From the NCBI RefSeq assembly GCF_023333585.1, contig NZ_JAIQZN010000073.1, positions 1 through 37,076 of the forward strand: a stretch of 37,076 bases of DNA, written 5' to 3'. Origin of the DNA: Argonema antarcticum A004/B2. Lineage in GTDB: Bacteria; Cyanobacteriota; Cyanobacteriia; Cyanobacteriales; Aerosakkonemataceae. The position numbers and the translations under genes were made by a program. Within the stretch, counting starts at the first letter, position 1; each line of letters starts with the position of its first letter. The notes under the pieces were generated by a model. The model did no database searches. It saw only the letters and a list, made by a program, of their open reading frames with translations, and was not told the origin of the DNA. This document shows positions 7,322-15,542 of the stretch, one piece after another.

Positions 7322-10300
7322 TAGACTCCTTGAACCAGGTTCGCAATGACCCATGCCAGTTGAACGGGTTCGACGGGTTTAGCAACGTGCATTTGAAACC
7401 CAGCCGCGATCGCTCTTTGTTGTTCTCGCTCACTGGCATAGGCAGTTAGCGCAATGGCTGGAATTTGTCCAGAGGCTTCAGCACCCAGCGATCGCACTTG
7501 TCGAATCAGGGAGTATCCATCTGACTCTGGCATCGCAATATCAGAAATCAGCACGTCATATCGGTTGGAAGTCTCGCTCAGAGCGGCGATCGCATCTTTA
7601 ACACAGATCGCGGTCAGCACCTGGGCTCCATAGTTTTCTAGCACAAACTTCAATAGCTCAAGGCTATCGATATCATCATCGACAGCTAAGATCTTTAAGC
7701 CTGCCAGAGAGGGGACGCGATCCGGCTCGGCGTTCAAGAACGGTTTTAAAACGCTTGGCGGTGTCGATTTTTGGGTCGGTGATTGCAAAGGCAACCACAC
7801 CGTCAGCGTAGCTCCTTGCCCTTCACCCGCACTCTGGGCTTGCACCTCCCCACCATGCAGATCGACCAGATGCCGCACGATCGATAGCCCCAACCCCAGC
7901 CCTGCAACCCTTTTGGTGGTGCTGGAATCGCCTTGACGGAACCGATCGAAAATCTGCGGCAACAAATCTGCCCCAATCCCTTGTCCCGTGTCGCTGATTT
8001 GAATTTGAGCCCGGTTTCCGACCGACAAGAGCGTGACTTCGACTCGTCCGCCCGCAGGCGTAAACTTGATAGCATTTGATAGGAGATTCCACAGAACTTG
8101 CTGCAAGCGATCGATATCGCCGAGAACTGTTATAGAACTCAAGGATGAAACAATTTGAATATTTTTTGCTTCCATTGCTAATTGAAGGATGTCGAGTGCA
8201 GCTTGCACGATTAAGCGCAAGTCGATCGGACGGATGTTAAGAAGAAGCTTGCCGCTCATAATCCGAGAGACATCAAGGAGATCCTCAATGAGTTGAGATT
8301 GTGCCTTGACACTCCGCTCGATCACTTCTAAGGCCCGATCGACTGCCGCTTCGTTGAGGGTGCGCGTGCGGAGCAATTGCGACCATCCCAGCATGATATT
8401 CAGCGGGTTACGGAGTTCATGTGAAAGGTTTGAGAGAAAATCATCTTTGGCTCGATTGGCGATTTCTGCCTGTTGACGGGCTAATTGCTCCTGCATTAAT
8501 AGCTGCGATCGTTCAGTCTCAAACTGCTTGCGCTCGGTAATATCTTCGATAGACAGCAAAATCATCGCCGCCTCGTCTTGGCGTTGCAGCTTGCAAGCAT
8601 TGAGCAGCATTGTTTTTTGCCCAATCTGCTCAAAATAACGATTCACCTCAAAATTCTGAATCTGAATATTATCGATCAGAATATCTTCCAGGACGGATTG
8701 CACTTGGGGAATATTCCACTGCCCATTGCCTGTCCCAAACAGGGAAAATTGCGCGGCTTCTAGGGCTGAAAACTGAAACATTTCGTAGAACGATCGATTG
8801 GCGGTATTCACCCGCAGATCGGCATCTAGCACAACTAGAGGGAATTGCACCGTCTCTACGATCGTTTCCGCATAGTCGCGAGCTAAATCTAACGTGGCGG
8901 CATTGCGTTTGAGCGCATCAATATCGAAAAAAACCATTGTCACCCCGTCAATTTGGTTTTCTGTAGTCCGGTAGGGACGAATGCGGAGGCTGTACCAGTA
9001 ACCTGCTTGCGTTTGAATTTCCTGTTCTTTCGTGTTGAGCGTCTCCAACACTTCCGAAATCATCGGTTCTAGATTGGGAACGTCAAAATTGGCGCGGAGG
9101 TCATTGAAAGGTCGTCCTACATCGCCGGGGATGAAATTGAAGAGTCGCTGCGCCGTTGGCGTAAAGCGGCGAATTCTTAAATCATTGGTCAGCATGACGA
9201 TGGGGATACTGATGCTGGCAATCAGATTGTTTAGATCGCTATTGTCTCGGTTTTGTTGCAGATTTCGGTTGCGAAGTTCGTCGTTAGTGGTGGAGAGTTC
9301 TTCGTTGGTGGCTTGGATCTCTTCTTTGGCAGTTTCGAGTTCTTCATTCGTACTTTGCAACTCCTCGTTGCTCGATAAGATTTCTTCGTTCGCCACTCGC
9401 AGGCTTTGGTTGAGATAGTTTTGTTCCTGAATCACCGCTTGTAGATGCGCTTGAGCCGAAAGTTCTCTTTGGGTAGCGGCTGCCAGCGCCTGACGTAGCT
9501 GCACAGTCTCACGCTCTAAGTCTGCTGGCTTTGGGCTTTCGCCAGTAGCAAGGCCCAGGGGAATGATCGGAGGTGAAACCGCTTCAAAAATCACCAAGAA
9601 GTAGAAATCTTTCAGGACTGTTGGCTGGAATGGAATCACTTCAAGGTTGACGAATATCGATCGCTCACCCGATTCCATATCAATTTGTTCGACTCGAACT
9701 GGAGTCTTTTGGGTTTGGGCTTGATAAATCGCACTGCGAAGCACGATCGCTAATCCTTCCCTTGCCATCAGCAGCAAGTTTAAGTCAGTTGTTCCGGGGG
9801 AAAGCTTCAGGTAAGGATCGGTTTCTCCTCGCAGTTGTAGAATGTGCATCTGCTCGTTAATTACCACAGACACAGGCACGTAGCGATTTGAGATCACTTG
9901 GTCAACCGATCGCGCTAAATCAAAATTCTTGGCGATGTTTTCAGTCACTCGCTGCTGACTATTGACGCTGACAGCAGTGTAAGCATTTGTCGAGAACGAA
10001 AACAAGGGGCGAGTCAAGGTCAATCTTCTCGCATAGATTTTGGATGCTTCATGGACTGAACTAAACAAGTCTGAAAATGTTTTAACGCTTTCTGAAGTGC
10101 CTAGCATCAGAAAGCCAGTTAAGTTGAGACTGTAATGAAACAGGGGCATGATCTGTTCCTGCAACGAATCTGATAAATAAATCAGCACGTTGCGACAGCT
10201 AATCAGGTCGAGATTAGAAAACGGCGGATCGCCACCTAAGTTGTGTCTAGCAAAGACACACAGTTCGCGGACGGCACTGCTAATTTGATAGTCACCGTTT

Positions 10301-11523
10301 GCCAGAGGGACAAAGAAGCGGTTTCGTCGCTCAGGTGAAACCGCTTCCATCTGGGTTTCTAAGTAGAAGCCTGACCGGGCTCTGCTGATTGCCGCTTCGC
10401 TGATGTCTGTGGCAAAAATCTGAATCGGCAGTACAGTGGCTCGCTCGCTTAAAAACTCTAGTAAGCAGATGGCAATTGAGTAGACTTCTTCACCCGTTGA
10501 ACATCCCGCCACCCAAATCCGGATCGGATTATGGCTCGATTTGTTTTGGCTAATCGTGGGAAAAACCAGCTTTTTCAATTGTTCAAAGGCTTCATGGTCA
10601 CGGAAGAAACTGGTGACGTGGATCAGAATTTCTTCATACAGGGCTTGAACTTCAGCCGGATTCTGTTGCAAATATTCAGCGTAGTCTTCCAAGCTTTCTA
10701 GCTTGTACAACAGCATCCGTCGCTGTAGTCGTCGATTCAGAGTGGTCGGTTTGTAGTCGCTGAAGTCAACGCCTGTGCTTGTTCGGAGCAGAGCAAAAAT
10801 TGTGGTCATGGCATCGCCCTGGTCGGGCAACTCTTTCACGACCTGGAGCGGCTGTGAGGCAACGAGAAAGGGACTCCGACTGAGTTTTGTCAGTTCTTCG
10901 GCAATGGCTTTAGGCGGCAAAACAAAATCAACATTTCCGGTCGCAACAGCGGTATTCGGCATACTGTTAAATTTTGCCGTGGATTCACATTGAGCAAACG
11001 TCACGCCTCCGGCAACCTTGATTGCTTTCAACCCCAGCGAACCGTCTCCATCCGCTCCTGACAGCACGACGGCGATCGCTTTATTGCCCCGATCCGCTGC
11101 CAAGGACTCAAAAAATGTATCTCCCGGCATATATTTGCCGTAGCTTTTCTGACGGGGAGCCAGATGAAGCATTCCGTCTACCAGGGTCATTTGGGTATTG
11201 GGCGGAATGATATAGACCTCGTTTGGCTCGACCATCATGCGGTCTTCCACCTGACGCACAGGCATTGCTGTTGCTCTGCCCAGAATTTCGGACAGCAGAC
11301 TTTTGTGGTCAGGAGATAAATGCTGGATCAGCACAAATGCCATGCCCGTATCAGTAGGTAAATGGCCGATCAGTTCTGTGAATGCCTCTAGTCCGCCTGC
11401 TGAAGCGGCGATTCCCACCACGGGAAAGGGGGCATCGGTTTTGGCTGACTGATTTAGGTCAATGCTGACTTCAGATGCGATCGATTCGGATGTATTTTCT
11501 GGAGAGGGCGAGTCAGAAGTCAT
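7321..11523 (-). CDS. CheB-CheR fusion with PAS domains, histidine kinase and receiver
   Basis: The 1400-residue hybrid reads, in order: CheB methylesterase (about 33-215; S41, H68, D160); CheR N-terminal and methyltransferase domains (about 235-495; SAM-binding IRIWVAGCSTGEE near 340); a linker; a long coiled coil rich in NEELQSTNEE (about 690-760); two PAS domains (about 765-1005); HisKA with the phospho-acceptor His near 1035 in NLSHELRNPL; HATPase_c (SNAIKF near 1150, GQGIG, then GLGLGLSIV near 1213); and a receiver (about 1280-1395; LISDIAMPESDG with Asp near 1327). It thus joins receptor-type methylation and demethylation chemistry with two-component signalling in a soluble protein that has no membrane segment. 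It is first in a two-gene operon with the stand-alone CheB. No strong ribosome binding site is seen; a CTAGGGG repeat tract abuts the start. Its signal and target are unknown. Confidence 0.93.
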   Translation of the reverse strand: MTSDSPSPENTSESIASEVSIDLNQSAKTDAPFPVVGIAASAGGLEAFTELIGHLPTDTGMAFVLIQHLSPDHKSLLSEILGRATAMPVRQVEDRMMVEPNEVYIIPPNTQMTLVDGMLHLAPRQKSYGKYMPGDTFFESLAADRGNKAIAVVLSGADGDGSLGLKAIKVAGGVTFAQCESTAKFNSMPNTAVATGNVDFVLPPKAIAEELTKLSRSPFLVASQPLQVVKELPDQGDAMTTIFALLRTSTGVDFSDYKPTTLNRRLQRRMLLYKLESLEDYAEYLQQNPAEVQALYEEILIHVTSFFRDHEAFEQLKKLVFPTISQNKSSHNPIRIWVAGCSTGEEVYSIAICLLEFLSERATVLPIQIFATDISEAAISRARSGFYLETQMEAVSPERRNRFFVPLANGDYQISSAVRELCVFARHNLGGDPPFSNLDLISCRNVLIYLSDSLQEQIMPLFHYSLNLTGFLMLGTSESVKTFSDLFSSVHEASKIYARRLTLTRPLFSFSTNAYTAVSVNSQQRVTENIAKNFDLARSVDQVISNRYVPVSVVINEQMHILQLRGETDPYLKLSPGTTDLNLLLMAREGLAIVLRSAIYQAQTQKTPVRVEQIDMESGERSIFVNLEVIPFQPTVLKDFYFLVIFEAVSPPIIPLGLATGESPKPADLERETVQLRQALAAATQRELSAQAHLQAVIQEQNYLNQSLRVANEEILSSNEELQSTNEELETAKEEIQATNEELSTTNDELRNRNLQQNRDNSDLNNLIASISIPIVMLTNDLRIRRFTPTAQRLFNFIPGDVGRPFNDLRANFDVPNLEPMISEVLETLNTKEQEIQTQAGYWYSLRIRPYRTTENQIDGVTMVFFDIDALKRNAATLDLARDYAETIVETVQFPLVVLDADLRVNTANRSFYEMFQFSALEAAQFSLFGTGNGQWNIPQVQSVLEDILIDNIQIQNFEVNRYFEQIGQKTMLLNACKLQRQDEAAMILLSIEDITERKQFETERSQLLMQEQLARQQAEIANRAKDDFLSNLSHELRNPLNIMLGWSQLLRTRTLNEAAVDRALEVIERSVKAQSQLIEDLLDVSRIMSGKLLLNIRPIDLRLIVQAALDILQLAMEAKNIQIVSSLSSITVLGDIDRLQQVLWNLLSNAIKFTPAGGRVEVTLLSVGNRAQIQISDTGQGIGADLLPQIFDRFRQGDSSTTKRVAGLGLGLSIVRHLVDLHGGEVQAQSAGEGQGATLTVWLPLQSPTQKSTPPSVLKPFLNAEPDRVPSLAGLKILAVDDDIDSLELLKFVLENYGAQVLTAICVKDAIAALSETSNRYDVLISDIAMPESDGYSLIRQVRSLGAEASGQIPAIALTAYASEREQQRAIAAGFQMHVAKPVEPVQLAWVIANLVQGV

Positions 11524-11529
11524 ATAGCT

Positions 11530-11584
11530 GGGGTCTAGGGTCTAGGGGCTAGGGGCTAGGGGCTAGGGGCTAGGGGCTAGGGTC
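11530..11584. repeat. CTAGGGG heptanucleotide tandem repeat
   Basis: About six copies of CTAGGGG plus degenerate GTCTAGG units lie immediately upstream of the CheB-CheR fusion start. On the minus strand the tract ends in AGCTATA, as do the related tracts near 15.49 and 17.52 kb. Short tandemly repeated heptamers are typical of cyanobacterial intergenic DNA. Confidence 0.8.
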
Positions 11585-11631
11585 AGAAGGGTTGATAATC
11601 AAGGGCTTCGCCGTGAGCCGACTCTTGACAG

Positions 11632-11728
11632 TAGGGGCGAACGCGAGTGCGTGCCGAGTTCATTAGCATTCGGGTAGTAAATCTTTGATTTTAACCAATA
11701 AATTATCTGCCCGAATGCTTCGCCCCTA
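11632..11728. repeat. 97-bp MITE-like element with nested inverted repeats
   Basis: Terminal arms TAGGGGCGAA (11632-11641) and TTCGCCCCTA (11719-11728) are perfect complements. Inner arms GCATTCGGG (11666-11674) and CCCGAATGC (11710-11718) pair as well, followed by an AT-rich centre. The left arm between the terminal and inner repeats carries about 24 extra bases. No coding capacity and no target-site duplication was recognised. I recall similar GAATGCTTCGCCCCT elements in other cyanobacteria, which remains to be checked. Confidence 0.6.
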
Positions 11729-11750
11729 GCCCCCTCCCCAGATTTATGGC

Positions 11751-11843
11751 TTAACCGACTTTCATCGGTTGCTATATCACGCCGAAGTCCGAACGGTTTA
11801 GTGGAATTCAGAATTTCCTAACCAACTTTCATCGGTTGTTATA
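11751..11843 (-). repeat. Two copies of a TATAGCAACCG palindromic repeat
   Basis: Copy 1 (11751-11776) and copy 2 (11818-11843) share ACTTTCATCGGTTG and end in TATA. Each folds into a short hairpin of the type AACCGA...TCGGTT. Two further copies in the opposite orientation occur at 15367-15393 and 17430-17455. With the heptamer tract and the MITE they fill the gap 11524-11942, in which I see no gene. Confidence 0.6.
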
Positions 11844-11942
11844 ACTACTAACTGCTAAACAAACTGTTACATTTAAGGGAAGAATTTCTTGCCTCTTTAT
11901 CTTTTATAATCCAAAATCCCAAATCTAAAATCCAAAATAGAC

Positions 11943-12161
11943 ATGAGCCAACCATCTTCACCTACCCAAACATCCGAGCATCCAGATGCCTCACCGACAA
12001 CACCACCCACACCCCCTGCTGCTGGGGAACCTAAACCAACTTACGTCAAGCTGGCAATGCGTAACATGGTGCGAAAGCGGGGCACTTCCCTGAAACATTT
12101 CGCGCTGACCACAATTGGGATGCTGGGCGTCTTCATCGGTCTTGCCTACCTGACTCGTTAA
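11943..12161 (+). CDS. DUF3285 family small membrane protein
   Basis: The 72-residue protein has a proline- and threonine-rich N-terminal half (about 1-32), a conserved basic patch [20 protein letters not shown], and one C-terminal membrane segment (about 51-69, ending LAYLTR). This matches DUF3285, a cyanobacterial family of unknown function that I recall lying just before ybeY, as it does here with a 20-base gap. The single C-terminal anchor places the variable part on one side of the membrane. An AT-rich short repeat (AAAATCC-like units) precedes the ATG. Confidence 0.8.
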   Translation: MSQPSSPTQTSEHPDASPTTPPTPPAAGEPKPTYVKLAMRNMVRKRGTSLKHFALTTIGMLGVFIGLAYLTR

Positions 12162-12181
12162 GTAAAGGAAATTTATCTGGA

Positions 12182-12700
12182 ATGGGAAGACTAGGTGTGG
12201 AAGTAGAAGTGAACGTGGAGGATAATATATCGAACTCTTCCTTCTCAAGTGGGATTGACGGGGAAACCTGGCAGAACTGGTTTGATGCTTGGTTAGAAAC
12301 TTTGCAACCGAATATCTCGCCATCTCAAACCTACGAACTGGGCCTCCGCCTCACGGACGATGCTGAAATTCAGACACTCAACTCCCAGTACCGTCACCAA
12401 GATAAGCCAACAGATGTGCTGGCGTTTGCTGCTTTAGAAGTAGACTCTCCCCAGTTAGATGAAATGCTAGAGTCCGAACCTTTGTATCTGGGTGATATAG
12501 TGATTTCCATCGATACTGCCTTTCGGCAGGCTCAAGAGCAGGGCCATCCTTTGCAAACTGAGTTAGCTTGGTTAGCAGCCCACGGTTTGCTCCATCTTCT
12601 TGGCTGGGATCACCCGGATGAAGATAGTTTAAACCAGATGCTCGATCGGCAAGCCACTTTGCTTGAGACTATCGGCGTTAGGATATGTCAATCTAGTTAA
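12182..12700 (+). CDS. ybeY: YbeY endoribonuclease (rRNA maturation factor)
   Basis: YbeY is a zinc-dependent single-strand endoribonuclease involved in 16S rRNA 3'-end maturation and ribosome quality control. The 172-residue protein has the signature [11 protein letters not shown], giving zinc ligands H134, H138 and H144, preceded by the conserved DKPTDVLAF and [12 protein letters not shown]. Length is slightly above the usual 150-160 because of an N-terminal extension. It follows DUF3285 by 20 bases and in cyanobacteria is normally followed directly by dgkA; here an IscB remnant intervenes. Confidence 0.95.
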   Translation: MGRLGVEVEVNVEDNISNSSFSSGIDGETWQNWFDAWLETLQPNISPSQTYELGLRLTDDAEIQTLNSQYRHQDKPTDVLAFAALEVDSPQLDEMLESEPLYLGDIVISIDTAFRQAQEQGHPLQTELAWLAAHGLLHLLGWDHPDEDSLNQMLDRQATLLETIGVRICQSS

Positions 12701-13035
12701 ATTATTCGTTTTGTCGCTGTGTGCTGAATAGTAAACGCAAGCCTTTATTAATCAAGGCGACTGGACATGGAACGCGCCAAATGTGTCGAACCGATAAATT
12801 TGGATTTCCAGATCGTTACGTTCCTAGATTTAAGTTTGTCAAAGGTTTTCAAACTGGAGACATTGTAAAGGCGATAGTCTCATCTGGGAAGAAAGTCGGA
12901 CAATATTTAGGGCGTGTAGCGATTAGGTCAATTGGTTCTTTCAATATCTCAACTGCCTCTGGATTAGTACAAGGTATTAATTCCAAATACTGTCAAACTA
13001 TTCACAAAAAGGATGGATACAGCTATGTGGCATAG
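12697..13035 (+). pseudogene. iscB: IscB C-terminal remnant (RNA-guided nuclease ancestor of Cas9)
   Basis: An open frame of about 112 codons, with GTG at 12721 as its first plausible start, encodes RKPLLIKATGHGTRQMCR, then KFGFPDRYVPRF, GFQTGDIVKA and QTIHKKDGYSYVA. I recognise this as the C-terminal region of IscB after its last RuvC segment. All RuvC and HNH parts are missing, as is the upstream omega RNA expected 5' of iscB, so no active enzyme can result. The fragment keeps an open frame to its natural stop, which suggests recent decay. The C-rich sequence after the stop (13036-13107) may be the old element's right end. It separates ybeY from dgkA. Confidence 0.75.
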
Positions 13036-13107
13036 ACCCCGCCCCCCGTTTCCTCTCACCACTGACAAACGTACAGGTACAGTGGGAGTCTCTACGGGGG
13101 AAGAGAG

Positions 13108-13644
13108 ATGAAATTCAATGAACAGCTAATTTCATCAAAAAAGACAAAAGCCCAAAAGAGCAAAATTGTAGGCACCAGTTCCCTGTCTATGTCTGAGGAA
13201 ATATCGACAGAGACTCCCAACCAAACCGATCGCGTTCCACTAGGAGACCGGGAGTTAGCATGGCAGGTCGCCTCCAGCTTAGTGATAAGTTTTAAATATG
13301 CCTGGGCTGGACTGAGTTACGCTTTTGGCACCCAACGGAACTTTCGCATCCATGTGGTTATTGGCGCTGTGGCGATCGCGTTGAGCGTTTTTTTACATTT
13401 AAGCCGCGTGGAAATATCTCTGATTGGGATAACGACTGGATTAGTTCTGACGCTGGAATTATTGAATACGGCCATTGAGTCGGTTGTTGACTTAACCGTT
13501 AAGCAGACTTATCATGAGCTAGCCAAAATTGCTAAAGATTGTGCTGCTGGGGCTGTATTAATTTCAGCGCTAGCAGCGGTGCTGGTGGCTGGGGCGCTTC
13601 TGCTGCCTCCCGCGATCGCGCTCTTGCAATCGACTCTGCGCTAG
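13108..13644 (+). CDS. dgkA: DgkA-family lipid kinase (diacylglycerol/undecaprenol kinase)
   Basis: This small integral-membrane kinase phosphorylates diacylglycerol or undecaprenol; in Gram-positive bacteria the same family prefers undecaprenol. The core (about 60-175) has three to four membrane segments and the active-site motif LELLNTAIESVVDL, followed by AKDCAAGAV. Cytosolic N-terminal residues 1-50 are extended and polar. GAAGAGAG directly precedes the ATG; a second in-frame ATG at residue 28 (MSEEIS) would give a more typical length. The insertion between ybeY and dgkA means the first codons may have been acquired with the element. Confidence 0.9.
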   Translation: MKFNEQLISSKKTKAQKSKIVGTSSLSMSEEISTETPNQTDRVPLGDRELAWQVASSLVISFKYAWAGLSYAFGTQRNFRIHVVIGAVAIALSVFLHLSRVEISLIGITTGLVLTLELLNTAIESVVDLTVKQTYHELAKIAKDCAAGAVLISALAAVLVAGALLLPPAIALLQSTLR

Positions 13645-13710
13645 TGCAGGATGGCGGAAATAACTCACCACTAAAAATTGCCAATGATTGCTCTGGAAAT
13701 CTTGATTTTT

Positions 13711-13744
13711 ACCACTGACAACTGACCACTGACAACTGACCACT
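13711..13744. repeat. ACCACTGACAACTG tandem repeat
   Basis: Two perfect 14-base units and a partial third lie in the 131-base gap between dgkA and trpG. Confidence 0.8.
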
Positions 13745-13775
13745 TGCGCTAGAACATCTGTCAGGAGCAGAAACT

Positions 13776-14363
13776 TTGATTATTGTCATCGATAATTACG
13801 ACAGTTTTACCTACAATCTGGTTCAATATCTTGGCGAACTCGGATCTGAGTTTCCCGTCGCAGCTGATATTCAGGTTTACCGTAACGACCAAATTTCCCT
13901 GGAGCAAATTAAAGAATTACAACCAGCTGGCGTAGTGATTTCTCCTGGGCCGGGGCGACCGGAAGACGCCGGAATTTCCCCAGAATTGATCGCACAGCTT
14001 GGCCCCAGCCTACCGATTTTAGGAGTTTGCTTGGGTCATCAAGGCATAGGTCTGGTGTTTGGCGGTAATATTGTCTCTGCCCCAGAACTAATGCACGGTA
14101 AAACCTCTCCGGTACATCACACTGGTGTTGGCGTTTTCGAGGGGGTGGAGAGTCCGCTGACGGCAACCCGATATCACAGTTTGGTAATCGATCGCCAAAG
14201 TTGCCCAGAGGTGCTGGAAATTACAGCCTGGGTTGATGACGGTACGATTATGGGTGTGCGGCATCGTAACTATCCGCACATTGAGGGTGTGCAATTTCAC
14301 CCAGAAAGTATTTTGACGACTTCTGGGAAACAGTTACTGAGAAATTTCCTCAAACGGTTGTAA
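13776..14363 (+). CDS. trpG: Anthranilate/aminodeoxychorismate synthase glutaminase (TrpG/PabA)
   Basis: This class I glutamine amidotransferase supplies ammonia to the chorismate-using subunit for tryptophan or folate synthesis. The 195-residue protein has the nucleophile C85 in GVCLGHQG and the H175-x-E177 pair in GVQFHPESI, plus the typical start IIVIDNYDSFTYNLVQYL and the oxyanion loop ISPGPGRPEDAG. The start is a TTG codon with AGGAG (13763-13767) well spaced before it, and this is the only start that keeps the conserved first strand. The synthase subunit is not in the window. Sequence alone cannot separate TrpG from PabA; it may serve both. Confidence 0.93.
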   Translation: MIIVIDNYDSFTYNLVQYLGELGSEFPVAADIQVYRNDQISLEQIKELQPAGVVISPGPGRPEDAGISPELIAQLGPSLPILGVCLGHQGIGLVFGGNIVSAPELMHGKTSPVHHTGVGVFEGVESPLTATRYHSLVIDRQSCPEVLEITAWVDDGTIMGVRHRNYPHIEGVQFHPESILTTSGKQLLRNFLKRL

Positions 14364-14412
14364 AAGTTAATTAGAGTTAGTTGTTAATCACCATTATCGA
14401 TCGCAAGAAGAC

Positions 14413-15198
14413 ATGATGAAACGGCGACAGTTGATGCGCTACGCTGGGGCGAGTTTGCTTGCGGCTGTAGGAACTACCTGGGCTTCAGGATTTCAATCTT
14501 ATCGATCGCAGACAGGTGGCTCGCTGTCGATGCAGTGGCTGGGTCATACCTGCTTTTTGTTTGCTGGTAATAACCAGCGCATCTTGGTAAATCCATTTCG
14601 GACGCTGGGCTGTACGGCTAAATATCGATCGCCTAAACTACCATCTGATGTAGTGCTGATTAGCAGCCAGTTATTCGATGAAGGCTCCGTGGAAGGATTA
14701 CCCGGCGATCCCAAAATCATCTATGAGCCAGGTGTTTATCAATACAACGGTATACAGTACCAAGGTATTGGCACAAACCACGATCGATTGGGCGGACGCC
14801 AATTTGGTACAAATACAGCTTGGCGCTGGACTCAAGCCGGAATCAATATCCTGCATTTAGGTGGAGCCGCTGCGCCGATTGAGCTTGAGCAGAAAATTTT
14901 GATGGGCCGTCCCGATGTGCTGCTAATCCCTGTCGGTGGTGGAGCTAAAGCTTATACGCCCCAGGAAGCAAAACAGGCGATCCAAACCCTTAACCCGAAG
15001 CTGGTGATTCCCACCCATTACCGCACGCAAGCAGCCGATCCCAATCCCGATAGTTGCGATATTGTGTCTCTCGACGACTTTCTGAAGTTGATGGATGGTA
15101 TGACGGTACTCCGTAATAATAGCGATACCTTTACGCTTACTTCTGCTGATTTGCCAGCGAATGGTACTGCGATCAAAGTTTTTAGTTACAAATTTTAG
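14413..15198 (+). CDS. Tat-type metallo-beta-lactamase-fold protein lacking usual metal ligands
   Basis: The 261-residue protein opens with a twin-arginine-like signal (KRRQLMRYAGASLLAA, then a cut near ASG at 24-26), suggesting folded export to periplasm or thylakoid lumen. The following domain is of the UlaG-like metallo-beta-lactamase type: SMQWLGHTCFLF (strand and His), ILVNPF, a central strand, and IPTHYRT. Where an active enzyme has HxHxDH the sequence is ISSQLFDEG (83-91), with both His residues missing, and the later metal-binding His region reads HLGGAAAPIE. It may bind metal differently or be non-catalytic. It lies 50 bases after trpG with no visible functional link. Confidence 0.7.
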   Translation: MMKRRQLMRYAGASLLAAVGTTWASGFQSYRSQTGGSLSMQWLGHTCFLFAGNNQRILVNPFRTLGCTAKYRSPKLPSDVVLISSQLFDEGSVEGLPGDPKIIYEPGVYQYNGIQYQGIGTNHDRLGGRQFGTNTAWRWTQAGINILHLGGAAAPIELEQKILMGRPDVLLIPVGGGAKAYTPQEAKQAIQTLNPKLVIPTHYRTQAADPNPDSCDIVSLDDFLKLMDGMTVLRNNSDTFTLTSADLPANGTAIKVFSYKF

Positions 15199-15205
15199 AA
15201 ATCGC

Positions 15206-15262
15206 CTAACGACTAAAGTCGCGACTACACAAACAAAGCCTGCCTTCGCAGGCTAAATACCC
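15206..15262. repeat. Interspersed palindromic repeat after the lactamase-fold gene
   Basis: GACTAAAGTCGCGACTA is followed by the perfect hairpin AGCCTGC-CTTC-GCAGGCT (15237-15254). No T-tract follows, so termination is uncertain. The gap 15199-15542 otherwise contains only the repeat cassette listed next. Confidence 0.55.
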
Positions 15263-15366
15263 CGAAAAATCGCCTAATTTTTTTGTGTCAGCGACTAGAT
15301 ACATATCGAGGTCGCCCTTATTTTTGGCAGTAATTTTTCCTAACCCAAAATTAGATATCCGTACTG

Positions 15367-15494
15367 TATATAGCAACCGCTCTCGTCGGTTAAGGCAACT
15401 CCAACTCTTACTTCTTTTCCAAATCCCTTACGGAGTAAACTTTTCCCTCTCCCCTCTTCCCTAGCCCCTAGCCCCTAGCCCCTAGCCCCTAGCT
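15367..15494 (+). repeat. Repeat cassette: TATAGCAACCG palindrome plus CCCCTAG heptamers
   Basis: The palindrome at 15367-15393 (AACCG...CGGTT) is followed at 15455-15494 by about five CCCCTAG units ending in AGCTATAGTA. A parallel arrangement occurs at 17430-17523 and, inverted, at 11524-11843. The cassette ends about 48 bases before the pepP start. Confidence 0.6.
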
Positions 15495-15542
15495 ATAGTA
15501 AACTACTTTAGCAGAATGGAAAGAAAACAAAGCTAAACAATT

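Noticed and set aside
9032-9418. 128-codon plus-strand frame rich in Ser, Leu and Val
   Set aside because: It is the antisense of the NEELQSTNEE coiled coil in the CheB-CheR fusion; the Ser-rich composition follows from that repeat.
11530-15494. Heptamer tracts considered as CRISPR arrays
   Set aside because: Units are only 7 bases long without spacers, and no cas gene is present.
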